A DNA stretch of 12,193 bases from Tritrichomonas foetus (GCA_001839685.1 MLAK01000071.1:1-12193); one strand, 5' to 3'. Shown: positions 1 through 6,359, counted from the first letter of the stretch. Translations and numbers: made by a program. The notes: a model not told the origin generated them from the sequence alone.

Positions 1-350
1 AATTTTTTCGATTTGGCACTCATCAGTAATGAAAAATTGAAAATTGGAGTTATGATCAAACCAACTATACCATTATACTCCTGAAGGTCTACAGAGTATG
101 AATATGCAATTAGATTTGAAAAATATTAAGTTTAATTTTCNCGNTTTGAGCACTTCTTCCTCTCAAAAAGTTTCTCNCAAAAANAAANTTGAATGGATGA
201 ACTTTTTAATTAATGATGTAAAATAAATTTGAATCGATTATTTTTCATTAACTTTTTCATTAGTTTATTATTTTATTTATGAAAATTAATTACGGAATCC
301 GTGTCAAATTGAATTTGTCAAAATGGTCGCATTTTATGGCAAAATTAACC

Positions 351-404
351 AAAAGTGGGTGATGAAGGGGTTGAGGAACGAGACCCCTGTAATCAACCAC
401 TTTT
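351..404. repeat. Imperfect 54-nt hairpin, three stacked stems
   Basis: The outer arms AAAAGTGG (351-358) and CCACTTTT (397-404) are perfectly complementary over 8 bp. Inside them TGAT (360-363) pairs with ATCA (392-395), and AGGGG (366-370) pairs with CCCCT (384-388), leaving a 13-nt apical loop (371-383). That makes 17 Watson-Crick pairs broken by small internal loops. The G and C runs stand out in AT-rich surroundings. No tRNA, snRNA or SRP RNA signature is recognised. It could be a structured RNA, a binding site or chance. Confidence 0.5.
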
Positions 405-523
405 ATATACTGACTAAATCTTTCACATATATTATATCACAATTTTATTTCGAGATATAGTTATCTCATCACGGATAAAGAGAAAAGTGTAGATTGAATC
501 GCTTTCAAAGGACAGCTTTTTTT

Positions 524-601
524 AATGGTTTATTCGCATTTTCCAATGGTTTATCCCAATTCTTATCCTTTGATTCACTTTGCAGTTTTTAAATGGTTTA
601 T
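524..601. repeat. Three direct copies of decamer AATGGTTTAT
   Basis: Identical decamers lie at 524-533, 545-554 and 592-601, all in the same orientation. They start 256, 235 and 188 bases before the E2 start codon. The second and third are each followed by a related block, CAATTCTTATCCTTT (557-571) and CAATTCCTATCTTTT (618-632), which suggests a partly decayed local duplication. The position would suit a promoter-proximal protein-binding site, but that is inference. Confidence 0.5.
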
Positions 602-779
602 GAGTAGCCACTTCTCTCAATTCCTATCTTTTTTGAGTTAATCAATTCACCTTTTCAAAATCTTATCTGTAAAATTCACCATATTTCACCATTCCTGCTC
701 TAGAAAAAATCCTTTCAACATTGAGACCAAATCACGCTCAAAATTTTTCTATTTTTTTATAGGCCAGCTTTTAACAACT

Positions 780-1295
780 ATGATGAATCTACAAAACTAT
801 GCGCATCAAACTATCCTCAAGCAATTTCTAGCAATCCAGACAGACCCAAATTCGGGCATAAACGCATCATTTATAGACAATAATATTTACAGATGGCGAG
901 TCACTTTATTTGGCCCGCCAAACTCACCATACTCCGGTGGAGTCTTTCCAGCTCTTATTGAATTTCCAGACGACTACCCGAGCAGTCCCCCAAAAATGAA
1001 ATTTTTATGCCCGATGTATCATCCGAACGTCACAGACAACGGCGACGTCTGCATTTCGCTTCTCGACAATAAGCTGTATTCTTTCCCCGAATACCAGAGG
1101 CCATCCAACAATTGGATCCCAGATGGTCATTCCGCACAATCAATCCTCATCGAAGTTCAAGCGATGCTCTCTGAACCGGACTTTGAATCCCCTGCAAATC
1201 CAGACGTCGCCTATACATACTATACAAATCCGAGAGAATTTATGCGAAAAGTGAAAAGATCTCTTTTATCTGATTATACCCAACATCAATTTTGA
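780..1295 (+). CDS. Ubiquitin-conjugating enzyme E2, UBC7/UBE2G2 type
   Basis: This 171-residue protein is a single E2 (UBC) domain, which takes ubiquitin from E1 as a cysteine thioester and passes it on with a RING E3. Visible marks are an N-terminal helix (residues 3-20), the DYPSSPPKMKF block (65-75), the HPN motif (81-83) and the catalytic cysteine in DVCISLL (Cys91). After that cysteine comes the long insertion that separates the UBC7/UBE2G and CDC34 class from most E2s. The cysteine-to-tryptophan spacing (Cys91-Trp112) equals that of human UBE2G2 as I remember it. Family members of the UBC7 kind act at the ER membrane in ER-associated degradation. The insertion (about 96-108) lacks the paired aspartates typical of this loop. 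Two ATGs stand in tandem (780 and 783) and either may be used. The stop is TGA. The neighbouring gene is convergent, so this is a separate unit. E2 identity is near certain; the UBC7 assignment is likely, with UBE2G1 or CDC34 as alternatives. Confidence 0.93.
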   Translation: MMNLQNYAHQTILKQFLAIQTDPNSGINASFIDNNIYRWRVTLFGPPNSPYSGGVFPALIEFPDDYPSSPPKMKFLCPMYHPNVTDNGDVCISLLDNKLYSFPEYQRPSNNWIPDGHSAQSILIEVQAMLSEPDFESPANPDVAYTYYTNPREFMRKVKRSLLSDYTQHQF

Positions 1296-1542
1296 GGGTG
1301 TATCAGTACTCCGTCCTTATTTGTTTTATTACTATATAATACTTTATAGATTTGTTTGATAAATTATTTTATTTATAATAATCGGTCCAAGTTTCTGTTT
1401 CGCAAATAATTGAATGATACTTTTATGTGAATTCATTAACAAAATGTTTTGAAATCATTGGATTAATGAAAATAATAAAAGTTATCACAACATTTATATT
1501 TATAGTACATGCATGTATGACTAAACAATCTGTCAACTCATT

Positions 1543-1584
1543 TTTTGATTCTTCTTACTATTTTGATTCTTCTTACTATTTTGA
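1543..1584. repeat. Tandem repeat, 18-bp unit, 2.3 copies
   Basis: Two exact copies of TTTTGATTCTTCTTACTA lie at 1543-1560 and 1561-1578, followed by the first six bases of a third (1579-1584). Exact identity implies recent slippage or duplication. The unit is a multiple of three, but no supported gene crosses it. Confidence 0.85.
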
Positions 1585-1595
1585 GTTTGATGAAA

Positions 1596-1665
1596 TTTTT
1601 AATGTTTTCATTTAATTTTTTTGTGTTTTTAATGTTTTCATTTATGATTCATTGATTTTTAATGT
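1596..1665. repeat. Tandem repeat of 30-bp period, decaying
   Basis: A 19-base block, TTTTTAATGTTTTCATTTA, occurs at 1596-1614 and again exactly 30 bases on at 1626-1644. A third start, TTTTTAATGT, follows after another 30 bases at 1656-1665. The remainder of each unit has diverged. The third unit runs directly into the left arm of the hairpin at 1662-1708. Confidence 0.75.
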
Positions 1666-1708
1666 GTTGTGATTTTTGGAGACGAAGTCGCAAAAAATCA
1701 CAACATAT
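1662..1708. repeat. Strong intergenic hairpin, 16-bp stem
   Basis: TGTTGTGATTTTT (1665-1677) is perfectly complementary to AAAAATCACAACA (1693-1705). The stem extends outward by a G-T wobble and two A-T pairs, giving 1662-1677 against 1693-1708. The 15-nt centre can fold further: G1678 pairs with C1691, with A1692 bulged, and GAC (1681-1683) pairs with GTC (1687-1689) around a GAA triloop. It lies in a convergent spacer about 370 bases past the E2 stop. It may be a structured RNA, a small relic of a transposon-like palindrome, or a stem helping transcription end. No family is recognised. Confidence 0.65.
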
Positions 1709-1872
1709 ATTTCTACTAAATTTAATGATTTAATCTTAATCTTAATTAATCTGTTTTTTTTATATTCCTCAGTTCCAGTATCATATTGATTACCTCCATT
1801 CAACATTTCTTGTCAATAATGAAAGGAAAGTTCCAAAATTTGAACTCTTTAGAAGACAAAGTTAAAAAGCAT

Positions 1873-1904
1873 ATTCCTATTTCACAGTGATGAAAAACAG
1901 GAAT
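1873..1904. repeat. Short hairpin, 11 bp with internal loop
   Basis: ATTCCT (1873-1878) pairs with AGGAAT (1899-1904), and TTTCA (1880-1884) pairs with TGAAA (1891-1895). They are separated by a 1x3 internal loop and capped by a six-base loop (1885-1890). Function is unknown, and in AT-rich DNA chance is possible. Confidence 0.4.
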
Positions 1905-2483
1905 TGAAGTGAATCATTTTAATATTGGATCAATTGTCCATACATCTTGATATCAATTATCTTCCATTTTCAATATGCAAAAGAAAAAAAGTAATTATCT
2001 GGGAATGAACGAAAAAATTTGAATGAAAAAGAATTAAATTTACTTTAGAAACACTTCCTGATTAATCTTTCCACATCCCAGAGGATATCCAACACAATTA
2101 TAATTCCAATAATCTTTTCAATGATGAAAACAGTCAGAAAATTTAATTTGATTTTCATTTGGCAATTCGGTGTAACTCACACTGTGCAAGGAAGAAGCCA
2201 AAATTGCGAAAAAAACAAAAAACAAAACAAAAAGCACATGAATGTTTTTTGAGACTTTTTTTAGTAAACAACGAGTGCAAACATGAGGCTGACGAAAAAT
2301 TTGATGATTTTTCAGAAGTACATTTAAACTTCTTCCTAATGCTGCCTATCAAACATCAAACTTGAGGCATTTCTCAAATGTCCAAAAGAGAAAACTTATG
2401 AACCTCGAGATAACTTATTTCCAAAATAAATAAAATATAGTTCCTTAAAAACGTAATTTTGGACGTTTACATTAAATTTAGCT

Positions 2484-2519
2484 TTTCACTTTAAAGCGAT
2501 TTAAATCAGAAAAGTGAAA
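2484..2519. repeat. Nested inverted repeats downstream of GH16
   Basis: TTTCACTTT (2484-2492) and AAAGTGAAA (2511-2519) are perfect 9-bp inverted arms. Between them lies a perfect 10-bp palindrome, GATTTAAATC (2498-2507). The structure sits 30-65 bases beyond the GH16 stop on the minus strand, so it falls in the likely 3' UTR or just past the poly(A) site. Confidence 0.45.
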
Positions 2520-2527
2520 TGAACAAA

Positions 2528-2542
2528 GTTCATTAAATGAAC
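2528..2542. repeat. 15-base palindrome just past the GH16 stop
   Basis: GTTCATT (2528-2534) and AATGAAC (2536-2542) form 7-bp inverted arms around one base. The element begins eight bases after the GH16 stop codon, where a cleavage and polyadenylation region would be expected. A role in 3' end formation is inference only. Confidence 0.4.
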
Positions 2543-2548
2543 CACTAC

Positions 2549-2552
2549 TTTA
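2549..2552 (-). terminator. TAAA polyadenylation-type signal overlapping GH16 stop
   Basis: Read on the minus strand, the TAA stop (2552-2550) is followed by A, giving TAAA. In T. vaginalis a UAAA tetranucleotide, often sharing the stop codon, acts as the poly(A) signal with cleavage some 10-30 bases downstream. The assignment depends on the organism being a parabasalid. Confidence 0.4.
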
Positions 2553-3413
2553 TAATTCATTATTCCTAGGTCTCTTTAATGACTCATTAAGAGTTTTCCA
2601 TGAAAGCTCTTTATTTGGATCATTTTTATCAATAAAGTATCGAATATAGTCGACGTAATATTTAACGTCTCCTTCGAATATAGATTGATCAATTTCACCT
2701 CCCCAGCCACCACCGAGGGCGAGATTTACGAGGAGATAATAAGGCCAATCAAAAGGCCAATCTTTATAGGTGAAATTCGACGGTTTTTCGTATTTCACGA
2801 TTTCGTTCCCATTAACTGTTACCGAAATGGCTTGACTCGACCAATCCAAAATAAACTGATGAAATACATCCGTACAGTTATCAAGATCGATTGTTCCAGA
2901 AACCGACTTCCTATTTGGTGGATAATTATATCCACCCATGTGGAAAGTCGACCAAAGCGTCTTTTTCGTATGTCCAACGTATTCCATGATGTCGATTTCA
3001 CCGTTATAAGGATATTTTTCCTTTGTTCCGATCATCCATAAAGCCGGCCAAATTCCCTTCCCTGGAGGAACCCGAAGGGACGATTCTATCCTACCGTATA
3101 AGAATTGAAGGTTTCCGAGCGTTGACATACCTGCGGATGAGTAATTATATTGAATGCCGTCAATCGTGTGATTTGGATCGTGGTGAGCTTCGATAACTAG
3201 ACAGCCATTTTCGACGCGTGAGTTTCGTGGGTCGGCCTTCATGTAATATTGCTCCTCTTTATTGCGAACAAATCCGACATCGTATCCCCAAATATTTGGG
3301 TCTGGAACACCCACGTAATTGAACTCTTCGGCCCAGGCAAGTTCCCAGTCTGGTTCCGCTGAAGAAGTTGGCGAAAGAAGGGTGAGGAAGAAAAGGAAAG
3401 ACAAGGAAATCAT
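2550..3413 (-). CDS. Secreted GH16 beta-glucanase (laminarinase-like)
   Basis: This 287-residue protein has a clear signal peptide (residues 1-19, hydrophobic core SLSFLFFLTLL, likely cut after SSA19). One glycoside hydrolase family 16 jelly-roll domain follows. The catalytic signature GEIDIMEYVG spans 138-147: Glu139 is the nucleophile, Asp141 the helper and Glu144 the acid/base. The extra Met143 gives the ExDxxE spacing of laminarinase-type GH16. Conserved flanks are EEQYY (53-57), YGRIE (106-110) and GIWPALWMIG (120-129). The expected reaction is endo-hydrolysis of beta-1,3- (or 1,3-1,4-) glucan outside the cell or in a vacuole. Mature cysteines are Cys71 and Cys180, and there are five N-glycosylation sequons. 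The frame stays open 22 codons further up to a GTG at 3479, but ATG at 3413 is the first ATG and begins directly with the signal peptide, so I start there. No TCAYW initiator is seen within about 100 bases upstream. The domain resembles bacterial GH16 enzymes, so lateral acquisition is plausible. Substrate is uncertain; family and secretion are firm. Confidence 0.93.
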   Translation of the reverse strand: MISLSFLFFLTLLSPTSSAEPDWELAWAEEFNYVGVPDPNIWGYDVGFVRNKEEQYYMKADPRNSRVENGCLVIEAHHDPNHTIDGIQYNYSSAGMSTLGNLQFLYGRIESSLRVPPGKGIWPALWMIGTKEKYPYNGEIDIMEYVGHTKKTLWSTFHMGGYNYPPNRKSVSGTIDLDNCTDVFHQFILDWSSQAISVTVNGNEIVKYEKPSNFTYKDWPFDWPYYLLVNLALGGGWGGEIDQSIFEGDVKYYVDYIRYFIDKNDPNKELSWKTLNESLKRPRNNEL

Positions 3414-3624
3414 TTGATTTTGAAAGAAACTTTTTAAATAAAAATAAAACTTTTTCAATTCAATCCTAAACTGAAACACTTTTTAATTCAATTTAATCCT
3501 CAAAATTCTGAAATATGTTCAATATTGTTTTATTTTTCTGAATGATCTCAAATGTTTATCTTTTTCTGAAGTCATTGCTTCAATTTGAGAATTAACCTTC
3601 GAAGTGATGCTCCAAAATTATCGT

Positions 3625-3649
3625 GATTTAAAGACTAGTCTTTTAAATC
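3625..3649. repeat. Near-perfect 25-base palindrome upstream of GH16
   Basis: The core AAAGACTAGTCTTT (3630-3643) is a perfect 14-bp palindrome. With one unpaired T it extends to GATTTAAAGACT (3625-3636) facing AGTCTTTTAAATC (3637-3649). It lies about 210 bases before the GH16 ATG. Palindromes without a loop fit a dimeric protein-binding site better than an RNA hairpin, but no binding factor is known to me. Confidence 0.5.
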
Positions 3650-3996
3650 TTTGAAAACCGATATTATTCAGAAATGTAAAAGTGAGAGTTATACAAAATG
3701 ATGTTACCATTCTCCAAACCAAATCATTTGATAAATTTTTCTTCATTCATGATGTTATTTGAATTTTATCATCAACTGCTGCCTCAAGTTTTTAATCTAC
3801 ATTTCCACACATTTCTGCATCAAAAAGCATCCAATTTAAGTGGAAACCTAATTCATCATATGGAATGTCACCAATTGTCCTTAATTTGAATAACAAAATT
3901 AGCCATAAAAATTACTTTGACCTTGAATCGATAGTAACTTTTTCTTTATGTCATGCAACTTTTTCCGAAACAATTGAGAGAAGAGGTGATCGTCCC

Positions 3997-4022
3997 ATAT
4001 CAATAAACTTAAATATTGATAT
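3997..4022. repeat. Inverted repeat with 9-bp arms
   Basis: ATATCAATA (3997-4005) and TATTGATAT (4014-4022) are perfect inverted arms around an eight-base loop. On the minus strand this begins about 120 bases after the TPR-DnaJ stop. It is AT-only apart from one C-G pair, so chance is a real alternative. Confidence 0.4.
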
Positions 4023-4142
4023 ACATAAATTGATCTTTGATGCGGCTTTGAGTTAATTACTTAGATTGATTAAAAAAAAAGAATATTCGAGAAAACATGA
4101 AATCGATTTTTTCAGAAACATGTTTAATTAAATACAAATAAA

Positions 4143-5555
4143 TTACATAGTATACGCTCTAAATGGATGACTCCATTCTTTATAGAAATTCTCAGGATTG
4201 TCAAAATTCACTTGGTTCTTTTTTTTATTTGAATTCGGGTTGAAATGAGAATTTTTTGGTTTTCTTTGAAAATGTTGATCTCCATTTTTCTGTTCATTTC
4301 TTCTTTGTTGTTGATCTTTTGGTTTCATTCTGAAAGAAATTTGTTCGAATGCTGAATTAATTCTTTTCATTTTCTTTTCAGCAATATTTTTGAATAGTTT
4401 ATTTTTAAAGTTATCAGGGTGCCATTGAATTGCCAATTTTTTGTATGCTTTCCTGATCGTATTTATATCAGAATTTTCTGAGACGCCGATCACTTGGAAT
4501 GGTGACATCTTCATTTGCTGCTTTATATAGTATTGAGCCTTTTGGAGTCCATCAGCAGCTTGGAAATTAGTTGGATCTTTTTCAAGGATGATTTTGTACG
4601 TTTCTGCTGCTGATTCGAAATCGCCAGCATCGAATAAAATATCTGCTTTACTTAAAAGAGCATCTTGATGATCAGGATATTGACTTAAAATGTCTTCAAC
4701 AACATCAAAGGCCAAATCAAGACGGTTTTGCCAGCGAAGTAATGAAGAATTCACAAGTTTGATAAATCGTGATAATTCATTATCTATTTCAAATTTTTGA
4801 CAAGTTGAGTCAACTATGAACTTTGCGTGATTTATATGTTTTGATATTTCATTAATATCACGATTCTGAACACTGTCGATGAAATTTACGAGATATGTTG
4901 TGTTTTTTCTGATATTATCACATTCTGGACAAATTGAGAGACTTTTTAATGTTTCATTGAAATCTGCATTGCAGAGTAAGAATGAACTCCTTTCTTTCAC
5001 AACATTGATGTTTGTAGGATCAATTTTCATTAAAATTTGAGAGTATTTCAAAAAGTTATCATAATCTTTCATTTCTAAGAAAAATTGAGTAGCTTTTGAG
5101 AGAACTTTTGGAGATTCTGGTGAAATTTGAAGTAACTTTTTGATAGAATTTGTGGTAAATATTTTTTGATTTAATAATAACTCAGTTTCTTTTACGTAAT
5201 TTTCAAGTCTTTTATTTGAAATCAATTGACCATCTTTTAAGGCGCTTTCATAATCACCAATTCTCAAATATGCCGCCGCTCTAACCGCTAATAAATGGTC
5301 CCTCTCAATTTTCGCCAGTTTTTCAAAAGAAAGAAGCTGAGTTAAATCAAGAATTGCTGTTGTTGCCATTGACAATAACATTGCACAATGGGCCCTCATT
5401 TCTAAGTAAATTGGATTCAATGAATCTGTTTCGTTATTTAAAATGTCTGAAAGTTGAATAAAGGCGGATTGAATTTCTCCTTCTTTGATCATCTTTTCGA
5501 TTTTCTGTCGTGGTGTTTCTTGCCAAAATCTGAAGGCGAGTATGATACACAACAT
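4143..5555 (-). CDS. TPR-repeat co-chaperone with C-terminal J domain
   Basis: This 470-residue protein is helical throughout, with degenerate tetratricopeptide repeats over about residues 15-345. The clearest are near 88-120, 152-205, 262-295 and 296-345 (for example DILFDAGDFESAAETYKIIL). A J domain follows at about 351-410 with the invariant HPD at 379-381, which stimulates Hsp70 ATPase. The tail (411-450) is rich in Lys, Asn and Gln. The order TPR then J is that of DNAJC3 (P58IPK, ER lumen) and DNAJC7 (cytosol). The TPR part would bind client or chaperone and the J domain would recruit Hsp70. The first residues (MLCIILAF) are weakly hydrophobic but too short for a confident signal peptide, and there is no KDEL-type tail, so location is open. 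The start is fixed by an in-frame TGA five codons upstream and an initiator-like TCACA ten bases before the ATG. The gene is intronless. The family call is firm; the exact orthologue is not. Confidence 0.9.
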   Translation of the reverse strand: MLCIILAFRFWQETPRQKIEKMIKEGEIQSAFIQLSDILNNETDSLNPIYLEMRAHCAMLLSMATTAILDLTQLLSFEKLAKIERDHLLAVRAAAYLRIGDYESALKDGQLISNKRLENYVKETELLLNQKIFTTNSIKKLLQISPESPKVLSKATQFFLEMKDYDNFLKYSQILMKIDPTNINVVKERSSFLLCNADFNETLKSLSICPECDNIRKNTTYLVNFIDSVQNRDINEISKHINHAKFIVDSTCQKFEIDNELSRFIKLVNSSLLRWQNRLDLAFDVVEDILSQYPDHQDALLSKADILFDAGDFESAAETYKIILEKDPTNFQAADGLQKAQYYIKQQMKMSPFQVIGVSENSDINTIRKAYKKLAIQWHPDNFKNKLFKNIAEKKMKRINSAFEQISFRMKPKDQQQRRNEQKNGDQHFQRKPKNSHFNPNSNKKKNQVNFDNPENFYKEWSHPFRAYTM

Positions 5556-5562
5556 GAATTTT

Positions 5563-5567
5563 TGTGA
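5563..5567 (-). promoter_or_regulatory. Initiator-like element (TCACA) of TPR-DnaJ gene
   Basis: Read on the minus strand, TCACA fits the TCA(+1)Y(A/T) initiator of T. vaginalis. The +1 adenine would be at 5565, giving a 10-base 5' UTR, which is typical for that group. A five-base match alone is weak; position and the same motif before the large gene support it. Confidence 0.5.
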
Positions 5568-5603
5568 TCAATAAAATAAACTAGAGAAATCACATCACAT
5601 GAC

Positions 5604-5681
5604 TAATTAAGCCTTCAATCATTCGGTCAAGTGGTTTTATAAACTATAGAATAATTGATAAATGATTTGTTCGGCTAATTA
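5604..5681. repeat. Imperfect 78-nt inverted repeat upstream of TPR-DnaJ
   Basis: TAATTAAGCC (5604-5613) faces GGCTAATTA (5673-5681), pairing over 9 bp with one bulged A. Inside them AATCATT (5617-5623) faces AATGATT (5661-5667). The element lies 40-120 bases upstream of the proposed transcription start of the TPR-DnaJ gene. Confidence 0.4.
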
Positions 5682-5694
5682 AATGAATTCATTT
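5681..5694. repeat. Perfect 14-bp palindrome
   Basis: AAATGAATTCATTT is its own reverse complement and directly abuts the right arm of the 5604-5681 inverted repeat. A similar partial motif (ATTCAAATGAAT) occurs some 25-30 bases further on. It may be a protein-binding site; no factor is identified. Confidence 0.4.
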
Positions 5695-6056
5695 TGATCG
5701 TCTATTCGATAAAATATTCAAATGAATGAAAATTTTCGTTACATCTATCAATTGCGTATACACAAAAATTCAATACAATAATTTGGCATCAAATTTCCAT
5801 TCCGCTGATCCGTCATTCACTTTTTTTTTTCACTTTAATTAGGAATAAATAGAAAATTGATAATCGAGAAAAACAAAAAACATTGTTAACTATGTATGTC
5901 TTTCCAAGTATCGAATATTATTAAATGCATCTCAAGCCATAACTACAAAATATTAAAAGATTGAAACAAAGAGCATTCTCTTTCACAAATCAGTAGAAAA
6001 TCCCAATAAAAAAATTGATCAAACTCATTTTTTATTAAATTCGCATTTCATGAAAC

Positions 6057-6139
6057 TGAAATAACCGCCACCAATCCCTCTTCAATAATCATTTCTTCTT
6101 TTGATATATCTGAAAAGCAAAAGGGCGGTGGATAATTCA
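6057..6139. repeat. GC-rich inverted pair in AT-rich spacer
   Basis: ACCGCC (6064-6069) is complementary to GGCGGT (6124-6129). Outside them TGAA (6057-6060) faces TTCA (6136-6139), and inside CTTTT and AAAAG can add a further short stem near 6098-6117. It is the only GC-rich patch in this spacer. It could be the base of a small structured RNA. No snoRNA boxes or other class features are convincing. Confidence 0.3.
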
Positions 6140-6359
6140 TTAAAATATAAATCAGGAATGAAAGATTCTAAATGGAAGTGTTCTTAGTTTTGAGAATTAG
6201 AAGTTTTGTAATTATAAATATTTTCCACTCCCAAAATGTTTGAAGTTAAAAAGATAATATTATATATATAAAGAATTCCAATGAAACAGAGATTTTAAAA
6301 TTAGAAACGACGGATAATTTTACTTTATAACTTAAAGTTCGCATAATTCTAGTCATTTT

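Larger units (their letters stand above)
1..779. other. Intergenic region upstream of the E2 gene
   Basis: No convincing gene is seen here. Single N bases stand at 141, 144, 177, 184 and 188, so local sequence quality is poor. The first 84 bases are open in frame 1 and end in TGA; this might be the tail of a gene lying mostly outside the window, but nothing in the 27 residues is recognisable. The stretch also holds a 10-base direct repeat (241-250 and 253-262), a small inverted repeat (75-80 with 94-99), a larger hairpin at 351-404 and a repeated decamer at 524-601. The last two are listed separately. The 3' part should contain the E2 promoter. CCTTTC at 711-716 fits the CCTTTY (M5) core motif I recall from T. 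vaginalis. No perfect TCAYW initiator lies within 60 bases of the ATG; the nearest is TCACG at 732-736. Confidence 0.6.
1296..2549. other. Convergent intergenic region between E2 and GH16 genes
   Basis: The region has no credible gene. The open frames in it are short, low in complexity and lack an ATG start. It holds the 3' ends of both flanking genes, an 18-bp tandem repeat (1543-1584), a 30-bp-period repeat (1596-1665), a strong hairpin (1662-1708), a smaller hairpin (1873-1904) and palindromes close to the GH16 stop (2484-2542). A TAAA at about 1360-1370 could serve the E2 transcript. The rest is AT-rich with scattered T and A runs and nothing else recognised. Confidence 0.6.
3414..4142. 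other. Intergenic region between GH16 and TPR-DnaJ genes
   Basis: This is upstream DNA for the GH16 gene and downstream DNA for the TPR-DnaJ gene. Two ATG-initiated open frames of 63 codons (3698-3889 and 3865-4056, plus strand) overlap in different frames. Neither resembles a known protein, and they are not called as genes. Two good inverted repeats (3625-3649 and 3997-4022) are listed separately. A TAAA on the minus strand near 4123-4126 could be the poly(A) signal of the TPR-DnaJ transcript. Confidence 0.55.

Noticed and set aside
351..404. tRNA or other known RNA gene at the GC-rich hairpin
   Set aside because: There is no cloverleaf, no A or B box at proper spacing, and no recognised snRNA or SRP motif.
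1427..1615. Short plus-strand open frame after the E2 gene
   Set aside because: It begins with GTG rather than ATG, is low in complexity and runs through the 18-bp tandem repeat. No gene signals are present.
1543..1665. CRISPR-like array
   Set aside because: The repeats are short tandem units without distinct spacers, in a eukaryotic setting with no cas genes.
2155..2365. Two open frames on opposite strands over the same bases
   Set aside because: Both rely on TTG starts and mirror each other. The peptides are lysine- or phenylalanine-rich products of A/T-rich sequence with no homology that I can see.
2685..3041. Plus-strand open frame inside the GH16 gene
   Set aside because: It is antisense to a gene with intact catalytic residues and signal peptide, so it is a shadow.
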